From the NCBI GenBank assembly GCA_015499995.1, contig JADNRV010000063.1:124001-188000 (forward strand): a DNA stretch of 64,000 nucleotides. The letters are read 5' to 3'. This stretch comes from Flammula alnicola. Taxonomy: Eukaryota > Basidiomycota > Agaricomycetes > Agaricales > Strophariaceae. Below, in pieces: positions 46,480 to 56,637 of the stretch (its first letter is position 1; each line of letters opens with the position of its first letter). The notes below the pieces were generated by a model. The model ran no database searches, was not told where the DNA came from, and saw nothing but the letters and a program-made list of their open reading frames with translations. The position numbers were made by a program, and so were the translations under genes.

Positions 46480-47361
46480 ATGGCAGCTGCGAGAATCCTT
46501 CACGATCCCAACATCTCTGTCCAGCCCGACTTCACAATAACGGTATATGACTTCGCTCGCAATGCAGTCGCACAAGCCGAAGGAATCACACCAGCAGAGG
46601 CCACTGAGAGAATGACAGCAGCGTGGAATGCTGACCAAAACGACAAGATAGCAGCATGGAACCTGCAGCTCGAAGCGGACCAGGTGGCCACGCAAGCAGC
46701 AATGGCACAGGCAGCAGGGGGTCAACAGATTCAACCACCACAGCAGCAGCAAGAACCCCCGCCGCCGCCGCCGCCGCTGCTGGAACCTCACCATCATATC
46801 GCTGAACAGGCAAACCCCCAACGACCTCTAGCGAAGAAGAAAGCTAAACTACGTCCCTTCCAAGCCAACAAACCAGTGGCAACAGAATCGACCCCTCGTC
46901 CGTCGCGTTTCGCCATTCACAAACTGGAAGAACACGAATACGTAGAACTACACTACTTCACCCCAGAAGCTTGCGTCGAAGCGGAAAAGTACGATCAAAC
47001 GATCTCTCAGGATAGCTTCATGATCACCAAAGTCGACGAAACCATGGCATTCAAACCCATGGCGGCACATAAAGCCTCGAGCAAAATCGTATCGGACGAA
47101 AATTTATCATGGAAGCAGATGACTCTCGCTAAGAATACCATGCTCGCAAAAATGGCCAAAACAGGATGGCCAGAAAGCTACGTATTCGCACTCGCAACTT
47201 TCTACCTCCACCTCGAAAACCATCGACTGCGCACCAAAGAAAACGGAGAAGCGGCGTTACTCAAATACCAAGCGCAGGTCCGACGAGAATGGCACGATGC
47301 TCTGAGAAACACAACATCAGATGAACCAGTATTCGATATCAGCATCATAAATGAGCAATGA
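46480..47361 (+). CDS. Gag-like protein of a basidiomycete transposable element, 293 aa
   Basis: The ATG at 46480 (MAAARILHDPNISVQPDF) opens an uninterrupted frame. The N-terminal third is Gln/Pro-rich (QPPQQQQEPPPPPPPLLEPH). It is followed by a basic stretch (LAKKKAKLRPFQ) and a conserved C-terminal domain with ACVEAEKYDQTISQDSFMIT, NLSWKQMTLAKNTMLAKMAK, FYLHLENHRLR and VRREWHDALRNT. I recall this block order from Agaricomycete element-encoded proteins. A TGA follows INEQ at 47359-47361, but the frame behind it (LDRIASELWNDRQ) still matches the family, so the stop is probably premature. No reverse transcriptase is next to it. Confidence 0.5.
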   Translation: MAAARILHDPNISVQPDFTITVYDFARNAVAQAEGITPAEATERMTAAWNADQNDKIAAWNLQLEADQVATQAAMAQAAGGQQIQPPQQQQEPPPPPPPLLEPHHHIAEQANPQRPLAKKKAKLRPFQANKPVATESTPRPSRFAIHKLEEHEYVELHYFTPEACVEAEKYDQTISQDSFMITKVDETMAFKPMAAHKASSKIVSDENLSWKQMTLAKNTMLAKMAKTGWPESYVFALATFYLHLENHRLRTKENGEAALLKYQAQVRREWHDALRNTTSDEPVFDISIINEQ

Positions 47362-47529
47362 TTAGACAGGATTGCGAGCGAGCTATGGAATGATCGACAA
47401 GTTGCCGGTGTCCTAAGGTTAGCAACCCACCTCCTTCGATATAATTTGAATATCACTAACAACTTATTTCTACCTCTCTCGAAACATGATTCCTAATCAA
47501 CATAATACCTGCTCCATCCCACTACATCA

Positions 47530-47845
47530 CATGCAATGCTACGCGCTACATGCTACATGCTACACGCTACACGCTACATGACGCTATGCGCCAATACTAC
47601 ATGCTACATGCTACATGCTACACGCTACATGATGCTATGCGCCAATACTACATGCTACATGCTACATGCTACATGCTACATGCTACATGCTACACGCTAC
47701 ATGCTACATGACGCTATGCGCCAATGCTACATGCTACATGCTACGCGCCAATGCTACATGCTACGCTATACGCTACATGATGCTACGCACCAATGCCATG
47801 TGCTACATGCTATGCGCCAATGCTACACGCTACATCTCACACCCG
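47530..47845. repeat. 7-bp ATGCTAC tandem repeat with CGCTATGCGCCAAT interruptions
   Basis: About 30 near-exact ATGCTAC units are broken at semi-regular intervals by CGCTATGCGCCAAT or close variants. This gives a higher-order period of roughly 50-70 bp. The open frames through it encode CYMLHATCYMLHAT-type peptides and are artefacts of the repeat. Confidence 0.85.
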
Positions 47846-47849
47846 TGAT

Positions 47850-48600
47850 CTACAATGCAGGCTAGAGGGGCAATTATTGCAGCTCAATACCCACGATACA
47901 ACTGGCGTACATAGACCGAGGCAATTCAACCAAGAACAGAACGTGGAATCTCCATCACCATCCACCCCAACTACCCCACTGTCGCCGATTTACCTTCCCT
48001 GACACATGTGGCAATTAGCACGCAATCAGAGTCAACCGAGACGACACCTCTGAATGCCGCAGCCTCGCTCAAAGCCATTCTCAAAACACGCGACAACACT
48101 TTCTTAGTATTCATTATGGATTTCGCAACCTTCCTCGCCGTCATCAATTGCCTTCCCCCTGCATCTGTCCTTGCTAGCCCAGGCCCGCACAGTACGGGAT
48201 CGACTCACCGGATGCACCGCAGGAATCATAGATTCCCTCGCTCAGTCCTACTTTGTCCATCTATGATCGCCCTTGCCTCTGCATCTGTCCTCGCTGGCCC
48301 AGACTCATCCTTATTTTGTCTTCGGCATTGCGTGCCTGGAACCATGGCCCCTCCTGCCAGTTTTTCGCAAAACCAGACCACTTGCCCTTGCCAGGATACA
48401 GGGCTCTGCCAACTACTAGGTCTGCCTCACAATGAGCTCACTACCTAATGCACCAACCAATGAATCTATCTTGCGCCTCTTGATTGTGTGATTAAATAAG
48501 ACATAACCAACACTAAGAGCCAAATAATATTCCCAATGTCACTACAAACGAACCATGCGACACCATGACTGAACTGCCCCAACTATATGCAACTTCCCTC
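47850..48600. other. Repeat debris without gene
   Basis: Two related blocks (TGCATCTGTCCTTGCTAGCCCA at about 48158-48182 and TGCATCTGTCCTCGCTGGCCCA at about 48279-48303) with diverged copies again near 49340-49370 and 49530. Probably old element sequence. Confidence 0.45.
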
Positions 48601-48609
48601 ATTCCTACT

Positions 48610-49059
48610 CTATCCCTCAGTGAAAACAAGATCCCTAATACGGTTCTTTGGGTCGGAACGTCTCGGAACCTGAACCTGAGACAATGCGTGCACCTTGAAG
48701 GGGCCTGGGGTATTGTCTGGAAGGTAGCGATATTCCAAAAAATGGATGAGCCAGCCAGAAAGGCCGACACTGACCCACTCGAATGGCGCAAGAAGGGTAA
48801 CCATGGCCGTCTGCACCTCAGAATTGTTGGGGATTATGTTGAACTCCAACCAGCGACGCTCTCGCTTCACAACTTTCCCAACGACCCCCTCCTGCACCGG
48901 GGCCATATGTCCCAAGCCTTTTTTGTAAATGCGAATCCTCAGTCCTGACCGGAGGCTCCTCGATCCCTCCAAGGACATCTTCCACTGCTCTTGTTTAACG
49001 ATGCCATCTTCTGTTTTTCGAATGGACAGGTCGGCGAATACGTTGAGAATGTCAGCCAT
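48610..49059 (-). CDS. Hypothetical protein, about 149 aa
   Basis: Minus frame from the ATG at 49059 (MADILNVFADLSIRKTEDGI) to 48610. It reads basic and beta-rich (SLRSGLRIRIYKKGLGH, VVGKVVKRERRWLEFNIIPN, WVSVGLSGWLIHFLEYRYLP). A longer in-frame start exists at 49125. No family recognised, no signal peptide and no introns needed. The frame could be a genuine single-exon gene or a relic. Confidence 0.35.
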   Translation of the reverse strand: MADILNVFADLSIRKTEDGIVKQEQWKMSLEGSRSLRSGLRIRIYKKGLGHMAPVQEGVVGKVVKRERRWLEFNIIPNNSEVQTAMVTLLAPFEWVSVGLSGWLIHFLEYRYLPDNTPGPFKVHALSQVQVPRRSDPKNRIRDLVFTEG

Positions 49060-49940
49060 GCTGAGATAAAGAGAGGATGTGATAAAAGAATGTGATTGAA
49101 AATGAGCGGTGGGTCTTACGAGCAATGGCCTGCAATAAAGTAAGGAAGAAAATGTCGCTCAGCCATCCATCTTTCATACCATTCGACCCTGCTACAATGC
49201 CAAATCCTTCTAGAAATTACGTCAAGTTGCATGCAACCATCTGCCACAATATCGCTCAACCAAATGATGCTGCCAGCCGATAATCACAGCTCCGCCCTAA
49301 AGTTCTGATTTAAAATTCTGATCCTATTAAATTCACCCCGCCACCACGTCTGTGCTCACCAGCCCAGACTCATGCAGTGCTCCCACCCCCCATCCCCACA
49401 GCCCTGGCTCACCTCTAGGCTCTGGCATCTTGCACCCTTCCCCTGCATTAAATTAACCATACCCCCAATGCGTTAAGAATGTAAGCAACAAAACCCCTTC
49501 CCTGCTCCTAAAATATGGGTATCCCTGATTCACTGGATGCGTCGCAGGCTTCCTAAAATATGGGAATCGCAGCTCATCTCGGTTCTCCCCACAGGAACGG
49601 CTATCAGGACGAAAGCCTACGGCTTTGCCCATATATTGCGACCACCGCACTACATTAACCCTATGCACATAATACATATGCTACATACCACATAAGAAGT
49701 TGTAGGATCTATTTGATCCCAACTTCAATCACATCTACTAGACAAGTCTAGCACAAATATACAAAGATCAAGTTGTACATACTTCATGCTTGTACTAGTA
49801 CTAGTAGTCTGAGTCTCTTGCCTGCGACACTATATACCGCCCGGCGCTGGCTCGACGCGTTCCCGGCCACCCGCTCCCCCAGAACGATCAGACTGGAATG
49901 CTCCACGGTCACTATCCACTTCGTCGACTTAAATACCATC

Positions 49941-50196
49941 ATGGCCAGACTGGCTACTTCTGCTTTTGCTCTTACCGTCCTGGCATGCCCTATTCTCTCC
50001 AAGGACTCTTACAAACAACACGAGTATGCCCTTTGCTTTCCTTAAAATTGACCTTCTTACTTCATTTTATTTCTGCAGATGCTCTCTCTTGGAGAATGAT
50101 TTCCACGTCCGCCGTGCTGCGGCAGGCAGTGCTGCTGCTATGACTACCTCGTCGTCCCCTCCTGCAGTAACGAGAAGAGATAAGAGCAGCTCATGA
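49941..50196 (+). pseudogene. SSP-B paralogue, truncated (66 aa)
   Basis: Exons 49941-50023 and 50079-50196. The signal peptide MARLATSAFALTVLACPILS and the intron position match the full SSP-B gene. Exon 2 begins ECSLLENDFHVRRAAA (compare RSLSENDLHARAAA) but then runs out of frame into a short Ser/Thr tail ending at TGA 50194-50196, instead of the DDYLVVRQ region. Downstream (50220-50300) pieces of the second-exon sequence remain. It could still encode a short secreted peptide, but decay is more likely. Confidence 0.5.
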
Positions 50197-50738
50197 CTTA
50201 TAAACTTATACCAAGAACGACTTGCTTGAAAATATCAGAGGTGAATGGGTCTCGCTCCCTAGGTATTCGAGGACCTCTGGGCTTTCGAGATCAGTAAGTT
50301 CATATCTTCGAGTATTTGTATTAATATATTGCGTCATATATTATCAGAGTCAACAAGATGGAGAGCTCAAGGGGATGCTATCCCAGCCTTCGGAAGAGTT
50401 CTTTGTTTATGCCATCATGAACAGACTCTCATGCCATCACGGAGTCTCATGTTCAAACTGATGGATTAGCTACTTTTGTCCGACACTACATCCCCTTTCA
50501 CCTGCGGCTCAGACAATTGAGCTGGCTAGAAATCGGGAGGTTAATGCGGAGTTGGAGGCCAGTTTGGAAACGAGAGCATTTGTAGCAGCTCAGAGGTGAA
50601 AGATATGGTAAAGCCTCATCAACGGCATATGAGACGAAGAATTGTACGCCCATCGACATTGCCGAGCTAGTTCCCGGGTAGATATCACCATTGCTTGATG
50701 TGGTTGTCAGGACTTCAAAGAAGCCCGTTCAAGTCGCT

Positions 50739-50746
50739 TATATAAA
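50739..50746 (+). promoter_or_regulatory. TATA box of SSP-A3
   Basis: TATATAAA lies 125-132 bp before the ATG, followed by a CCCTCCCGCC block and a pyrimidine-rich leader. The same arrangement and spacing occur in SSP-A2 (42759-42752, minus) and, with TATATAA, in SSP-A1 (38615-38621). Confidence 0.6.
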
Positions 50747-50870
50747 CCCTCCCGCCCATATTTCTGTTTCTTCAGCTGGTCTCTCCTCCCCACCCGCAAA
50801 CAATCGATTCGTGTTGATCACAATCCCTCTGCCCTTCTCAATCTCACCAAACCACTTCAATCAATTAAAC

Positions 50871-51489
50871 ATGGTTAAATTCGCATCTTCCTTCCTTATT
50901 GCCGCCCTCGTCGCAGTCCCCGCATTCGCCCAAGTCAACTGGGATGACCTCGACACGTATGTCCCCAATCGACCCTTAATGCATGGGCGCTTACTTATTT
51001 TTTGTTCTCTTTAGACGTGACCTCTCTGAGACAGAGCTCTTCGGTCGTGAATTGACCGATGCTGAAGTCGCCATCCTCGCTCGTGAAATCGATGAACTAT
51101 ACACGAGATTTCCGGAAGAGGAGACGCTCGAATCCCGAAACTTCTTCAAGAAACTCTGGCACGGTATCAAGAAGGTCGCCGGAAAGGTCGCTTCTGTGTA
51201 AGTCCTCAGATCCAGACGTCCGGTGTATCTCAATTAATGTATATTCAACCACAGTGTGATAAGACGTGAGGAAGGAGCTGAAGACGAACTCCTCGCCCGC
51301 GACTATGAAGAAGACATGTACGAGCGCGACCTCGACCTCAACCTCGACCTTTCCGAGCGTGATTTCGAAGATGATGTTTTCGAGCGCGACTTCGAGGAGC
51401 TTTCCGAGCGCGACTATCCCGAAGAATACGAACGCGAATTCGAGGAGGCGGACCTCCTTGAGCGCGAGTATTACGACGACCTCGACTGA
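50871..51489 (+). CDS. Secreted protein SSP-A3, 167 aa
   Basis: Exons 50871-50956, 51015-51197 and 51255-51489 close in phase. Signal peptide MVKFASSFLIAALVAVPAFA, then RDLSETELFGRELTDAEVAI. The cationic segment is RNFFKKLWHGIKKVAGKVAS, slightly longer than in SSP-A2 through an inserted GKVA. The acidic tail has ER/RD repeats (DMYERDLDLNLDLSERDFED) and ends LLEREYYDDLD. No cysteine. The locus and about 400 bp of 3' flank are an inverted duplicate of the SSP-A2 locus. Function unknown; see SSP-A1. Confidence 0.75.
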
Positions 51490-53300
51490 GTGGAATAAGA
51501 TGCGCACGAGATTGGTAGACATACGAGTACCGTCATATAGTGTTCGTTTACACATCCACACATCCCCATGTATTTTCGTGCACATTGTAAATACGTGAAA
51601 GGTTGTACAATGTTGGCGTGTAGACGGCCTCCATAGACAATATGAAGCAGAGTGATGCTTTCTAATATTAAAACTGTAAAGGGTAATCGCAAAAACTAGG
51701 AAAGATCACACAAAATGCACCATTATTTGGCCATTCTGAGAAGCACTTTGTGTTGGCTTCGTGTTGCATTTCAGCGATGTATCTTGAAAATCAGTATTTT
51801 TTGGAAGCTTTGAGAACAGCACTTTATCGTGTTTCAAAAAACTCATATTCCTCAGTGCGAAACGCCCAAGTACCCGATCTTCCCCTTCCAAAAATAAAAT
51901 TGGTTTGACCCCTTCCCGTATTCTTACCCCTCTGCACGCCCTGCTGCAAAAGTCTACTCCCATTCGATCCTGCGCGTCTGTGTTTTTACGACGCGGTTTA
52001 CCTCCTATAAGGCGTCGTCGCCTATCGTTCACATCGACGGAAGAGTGGAAAACCCAGAACTGGTTTTAAGATGATCAGTACTGGGGTGTTAAAAATTGAA
52101 CGCGGTTCTGGTCGGTCCTGCAAACAATTGATCTCAGAGACTGGTCAGGAACCGAAACTCTGAACTCTGACCTCCCCTATGCTCAGTAAATCTGGATTTT
52201 GGAAACACCGTCGCACATGACCGGCGGTGTGTGCGGCGGCAACCACCGAAGATGACCCAAGCGCCCTCGGCGGCTGCGGCAGGTGATGAATTTGGCAGCG
52301 CTTGTCAGCCGCTTCCCTCATTGCTCGTTAAACTACATAGCGCCCACTGTGGAAACCCCGCTGTTTCTAAAACACATATCGCCCTAGTATCAACATGTTA
52401 AAGTCCCTATTTATGCTAAAATAATTAATTTTGTTCACTCAGGAAACTGTCTATTGTAAATGTTCTTACTTTATGAGCCGCCAGAAGGAGATGTAGTACA
52501 TGAATATCCAGAGACATACGAAGTAATGTACCATGTATCTTTCCCTCAGCAGTATTACTAATTAATAGAGAGCTATGAGTGTGTACCACTATGGCGAGAA
52601 AAATGAATCAAAGACATGTTGCCTCGGCGATTTTAACTGTTTAAATTGGCCCATAAGTAATACCAAAAAATGTATAATCAATTCAGAGAAGGGAAACCTA
52701 TTAAAAAGAAAGAATATATTTTATCTATCAACCCTGCCGTGTTACCCAAGTGCAACCTACGATGGGCGAGGGACTCAGGGAGTTTTGAGAGGACTCAGGA
52801 CGTAGCGTACGTTGGGGGCAACTTGCAAGTCACGAGAGTGCGACGGACTTTGCCGCCGCACTGATCGCCGCACTTTTGATGGCGCACTTTCCATTTCACA
52901 GATGCCCTCCCTATGCTAGCGTCATTGAACTTCAAGGCCTCCTCTTTTTTCCGTTTCGTATGTGACGTTGAGGAACATTTAGGTTACGAGAGTAGATAAA
53001 GGACTGGAATTCTATCAGGCAGCCCAATCTGGAGACGAAGTCTAACGACAGGTTCGAATGAAATTCAACCCTAGATAATCATATACATAGCTTATAGGAT
53101 CGGGTTAATTTCCATCTGGCCTGCCAAGTACAAGAAATAAGTGGCTTGCCAGACAAACGACTGAGAAAAGCGTCGAGAAAGCGACCGGATATTTAACTAC
53201 CTTAGTAGAAATCGAAGCGAGCTTCAAGGAGAATTTCGGTGAGGAATGGAGGTAAGAAGAGGCATGTGCCCGAAGATACCGAGTACTTAGGAATAAATGT
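51490..53300. other. SSP-A3 flank and gene-poor interval
   Basis: 51490-51880 is the flank shared with 41650-42035 (inverted). From 51900 to 53300 there are only short frames, and no domain or repeat family that I recognise. Confidence 0.5.
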
Positions 53301-53820
53301 AATATCCAAATGGAGAATAACAGAAAATATGACGACGAGTGAGACAAGGGGAAGAAATGGAGAGCAAAGATATGAAGGATATTATGCACGGCGGTGTGCG
53401 CGGGACGGCTGCACAGCCTCGTGGCGCGTCGGCGCATATCGCGTTTGCTTGCAATATTCTAACAGTGCATTGCTGCTGCCTTGGAAGTTGGAACAGTATT
53501 ATGGAAAATGTTATTTGGCCCAAGCTGTATTATGCCATCGAGGTAGAGGATGAACGCTACTGGTCGGCCTTCTGGAATCTGATCGGGTATTGGTATATGG
53601 ATGGACACAGTGGAGAAGCAAAGTACATGATCGTAAGGTGTCAAGGAGGAGTACAATTGCATTGACATACTAGTATCAATTCGTTATATGTGAAGAGCAG
53701 AGAACGTCCAGAAGAAAGAGAAGGAGAAAAGGGTGTGTAGTGATAAACGGATGGTGAATGTCTCTACAGAAGTGACAAATTTCTACGGCATTGTGTCCCT
53801 TCAGGTGAGATATCAGAGAT

Positions 53821-54609
53821 TCAAGACAGCTGTTGTGTCATCTTCATAAAATTCGCTGATCCGTGGTCCATATGCGGGATGAGTTTGTCCATTTCTACAG
53901 CAAAAAGTTCAGTTTTCGAATACTCGGCATGCAGCTGTGAGGAGATAATGAGACGGTAGACTGCGCGGTAGGAAGGCGCCTACATACCTCACGAGTCTCC
54001 CATCCCAGGTAATAGTAATTCATTTTATCATCGTTGAGGGCCGTACTCCAATAGCCACCCACGAAGCCGGGCGCAAGATAACAATCCGTGAAGGTTTTGT
54101 GAAGACTGTCAGCAACAAGGCTCGTGGGTGGGGTGATATGAACGTAGCACTGATTACGTAGTTCGCATTTCATTGCGTTCAGTACGCAGTGTAGGCAGTA
54201 AGTGAAGCATACAGACCAATTCACAAATAGGTGCAGTAAGCGCAGGTCGAACCAAATCTGCGCTTTCGAACGGCAGGTACCATGAAGATGGGTTCGAATT
54301 GACATCCAACGCCTTAACGGACTCCCTGAAATTCTCCCCTTGGGTTCCTGTGTATTCGGCTGGGTTCGCATCTCCTGGCCAGTCTGTCGAAGGAATGTCA
54401 GGGCATTAGTTCATGCATAGATAGCAGAGGAAATCGGACGAACGGATTACCCATAGTAATTTATCGGGTTCGTCCATACATAAGCCATAGTACTGCTCTT
54501 TCACACCACCTTTGATGGCGGCGTCGCGTAGCTTCTCGAAAGCGGGAGAGTTAAGGTTGAATGCGGGATCCACCTGTATCTTGAGGATCTCTGAGATTAT
54601 GGGCGACAT
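53821..54609 (-). CDS. ABM/EthD-like dimeric alpha-beta barrel protein (model uncertain)
   Basis: The start MSPIISEILKIQVDPAFNLN at 54609 and GGVKEQYYGLCMDEPDKLLW resemble fungal antibiotic-monooxygenase/EthD-type barrels. After an intron (about 54450 to 54386) comes WPGDANPAEYTGTQGENFRE ... FESADLVRPAL. A second intron (about 54200-54136) joins PICEL to YVHITPPTSLVADSLHKTF and GWETRE. A third (about 53993-53915) leads to MDKLIPHMDHGSANFMKMTQ and a TGA at 53823-53821. The first donor is non-consensus, and the phase at the last junction is off by one, so either an intron is misplaced or one more base is missing. Enzymatic activity, if any, is unknown. Confidence 0.5.
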
Positions 54610-56637
54610 TCTGTTGGCTGATGATACGAGCAGATGGACGGGGGAACAAGGAGTGGAAGCTGAGACTGAGGACAGAGACTCTCAGTCTTCAACTTATATA
54701 GACACCTCAATCTTTGTCACATGACCTAAAGGATGCTGACCCAGCTCTAGTCAAGTGGGGATGGGCGCTAATGCAGTTGTCGACTTTCCGCCCGCCTTGG
54801 CTCATTGTCCGAAATGGAAGAATAACTCCTGCTTTTCTCACTCACCATCATCCCTGCCAAACTCACCTCCAGAAAACCCCCTCCTGGCCACCTGCTGGCG
54901 TCAACCGAATCTCCGGGTTCGTTCTCAGCGGCCCTGGACTTGCACCACGGCCATGGCGGGCATCTCGCCTAAGCCATTCTTTTCGACTTCAGGGCGGCGG
55001 TCTCGATGAGCTCCCGAAAGGACTTGATTTCCTGGAACAACAAAGAAGTCGCCGAAGAAGACAGGAGCTAGAAGAACATGAGAACGGAGTGGGAAGGTGA
55101 AGAAAGATGTGAGTCAGACTCAGTCAGACTGTCGGAAAAATCCAAATGTCGTGAGAGGCTAATTGCAAGCCGACTGCCTTATTGCGTATCCGCCAACCTG
55201 GGCAAGGCTCGCTTCGCCATCCTCCAGTGTGAGTTCCCGCCGGCCCGGGGCGTCGGGTGAAACCGCCGGACGTCCAGCCATGATTTTGTCGTGGTCCAAA
55301 ACTCTAAAGATATGATGATTTTCTTAGATCAAGTGTATCTACTACATACTTCAAACCTACCGAGATGCAGAACAATTTGAGGATACACCCAGGGATGAGT
55401 AAGATATGGGAGACTTACATAAGAAAGTTACTGATAAGATTTACGTGTTTTGATTTGTCCTTGTTTGTCCTGGCCTTTCACCCTTACATTGCCTCTACAC
55501 TCTTCACCTTTTTTTCGCTGTCTCGATTCTTGTTTCTTCCAAAAGCCGTGGGTCATGACATTCGAGGTCATTCACTTACGTGACATGTAGAATGAATAAA
55601 TGAAATACGAGTCCTCGACACTCCCTGGTGAAGGTGCATCTGGGTGCATCTGGTTCATCCATTAGCGACTGCACAGACTAGCACAGTCGGCACTGCAGGC
55701 TTTAAATTACTTCGCCATGGCGTCAGTCGGGCTTGGTTACCAAGCTTGACTGACAATCATGATCGCTCTTGATCGTCTTGCATACATCCGGAGGAGTTTG
55801 TAGGAAAAAATGTGAGTCATTTACTTGGCATTGCAAATCTCCGGCCGATTTCTGACGGTTTCTCTACCAGTAGCGCATACTTGTTCTTTGAGACGTATGG
55901 AATCGCACATAACCGATATGATGCCTGTACTGAAACTGGGGTGCTCAACCTTAGTAGAGGCGTCGAGTCGCCGTCGACGCACGAAGCGCGTATGTATAAC
56001 AATGCTGTATATGACATATGTAATGTATTTCATCATTTGTCCATCGCTAAAATTTCCATCAACGCAGCACATTTACGTCCCTTTCTTTTCGACTCCGCGA
56101 TACCTGTGGTGATTGATCCCCGCAAAAAGGTTGACCTCTCTCTCTATGCTGACTCCAAGTCCCGACTTCATGCTTGAACTGTAGAAGAAAATAATGGAAG
56201 TCCAGCAAGTATGTGCTGTTAATAAATTTCTTCCAATGGTTTTAGATTATTAAAACAACGGAATGAAGTCTAGGGTTCGTCCTCGAAGACTATGTAGGTA
56301 CAATGAGGAACAAGATCCGACGATCGCCGCGTCCAGAGATCTCCATCCATCCAGTTCTGGACGCAAAACAAGAGAAATATCGCAACATATCGACAGATTC
56401 CTCCTGTTGTCTAGTCAAATTATGGCCAGATAGAGACATTTGCATAACTATTGCATCCGCGAGGTTGCATAGGGTTGCACATGTAATTCGGCTGCTCTGG
56501 AGGTAGGTATAAAGACCTCCCTCAAACGAAATGGATCCTCAGCTGGCCTCACCCATCCTATCACAAATCAAGCTCTGCGCTTCGCCTATCTTCACCGTCA
56601 ATTCTCTTTAAATTTACTTTGTCGACTCGATATCATC
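54610..56637. other. Gene-poor interval
   Basis: A GC-rich stretch at 54830-55080 has a 128-residue frame (54714-55100), and 55812-56177 has a 121-residue frame. Neither has a recognisable domain, and both overlap antisense frames. I call no gene. The last 150 bp are the SSP-B promoter. Confidence 0.4.

Noticed and set aside
47530..47845. CRISPR-like repeat/spacer appearance
   Set aside because: The genome is eukaryotic, the interruptions are near-identical rather than unique spacers, and the unit is only 7 bp.
47536..47865. 109-residue frame of CYMLHATRYM repeats
   Set aside because: Direct translation of the 7-bp satellite; no start context or flanking exon.
54714..55100. 128-residue plus frame
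   Set aside because: No domain, no supporting splice structure, and an overlapping frame of similar quality; probably chance in GC-rich DNA.
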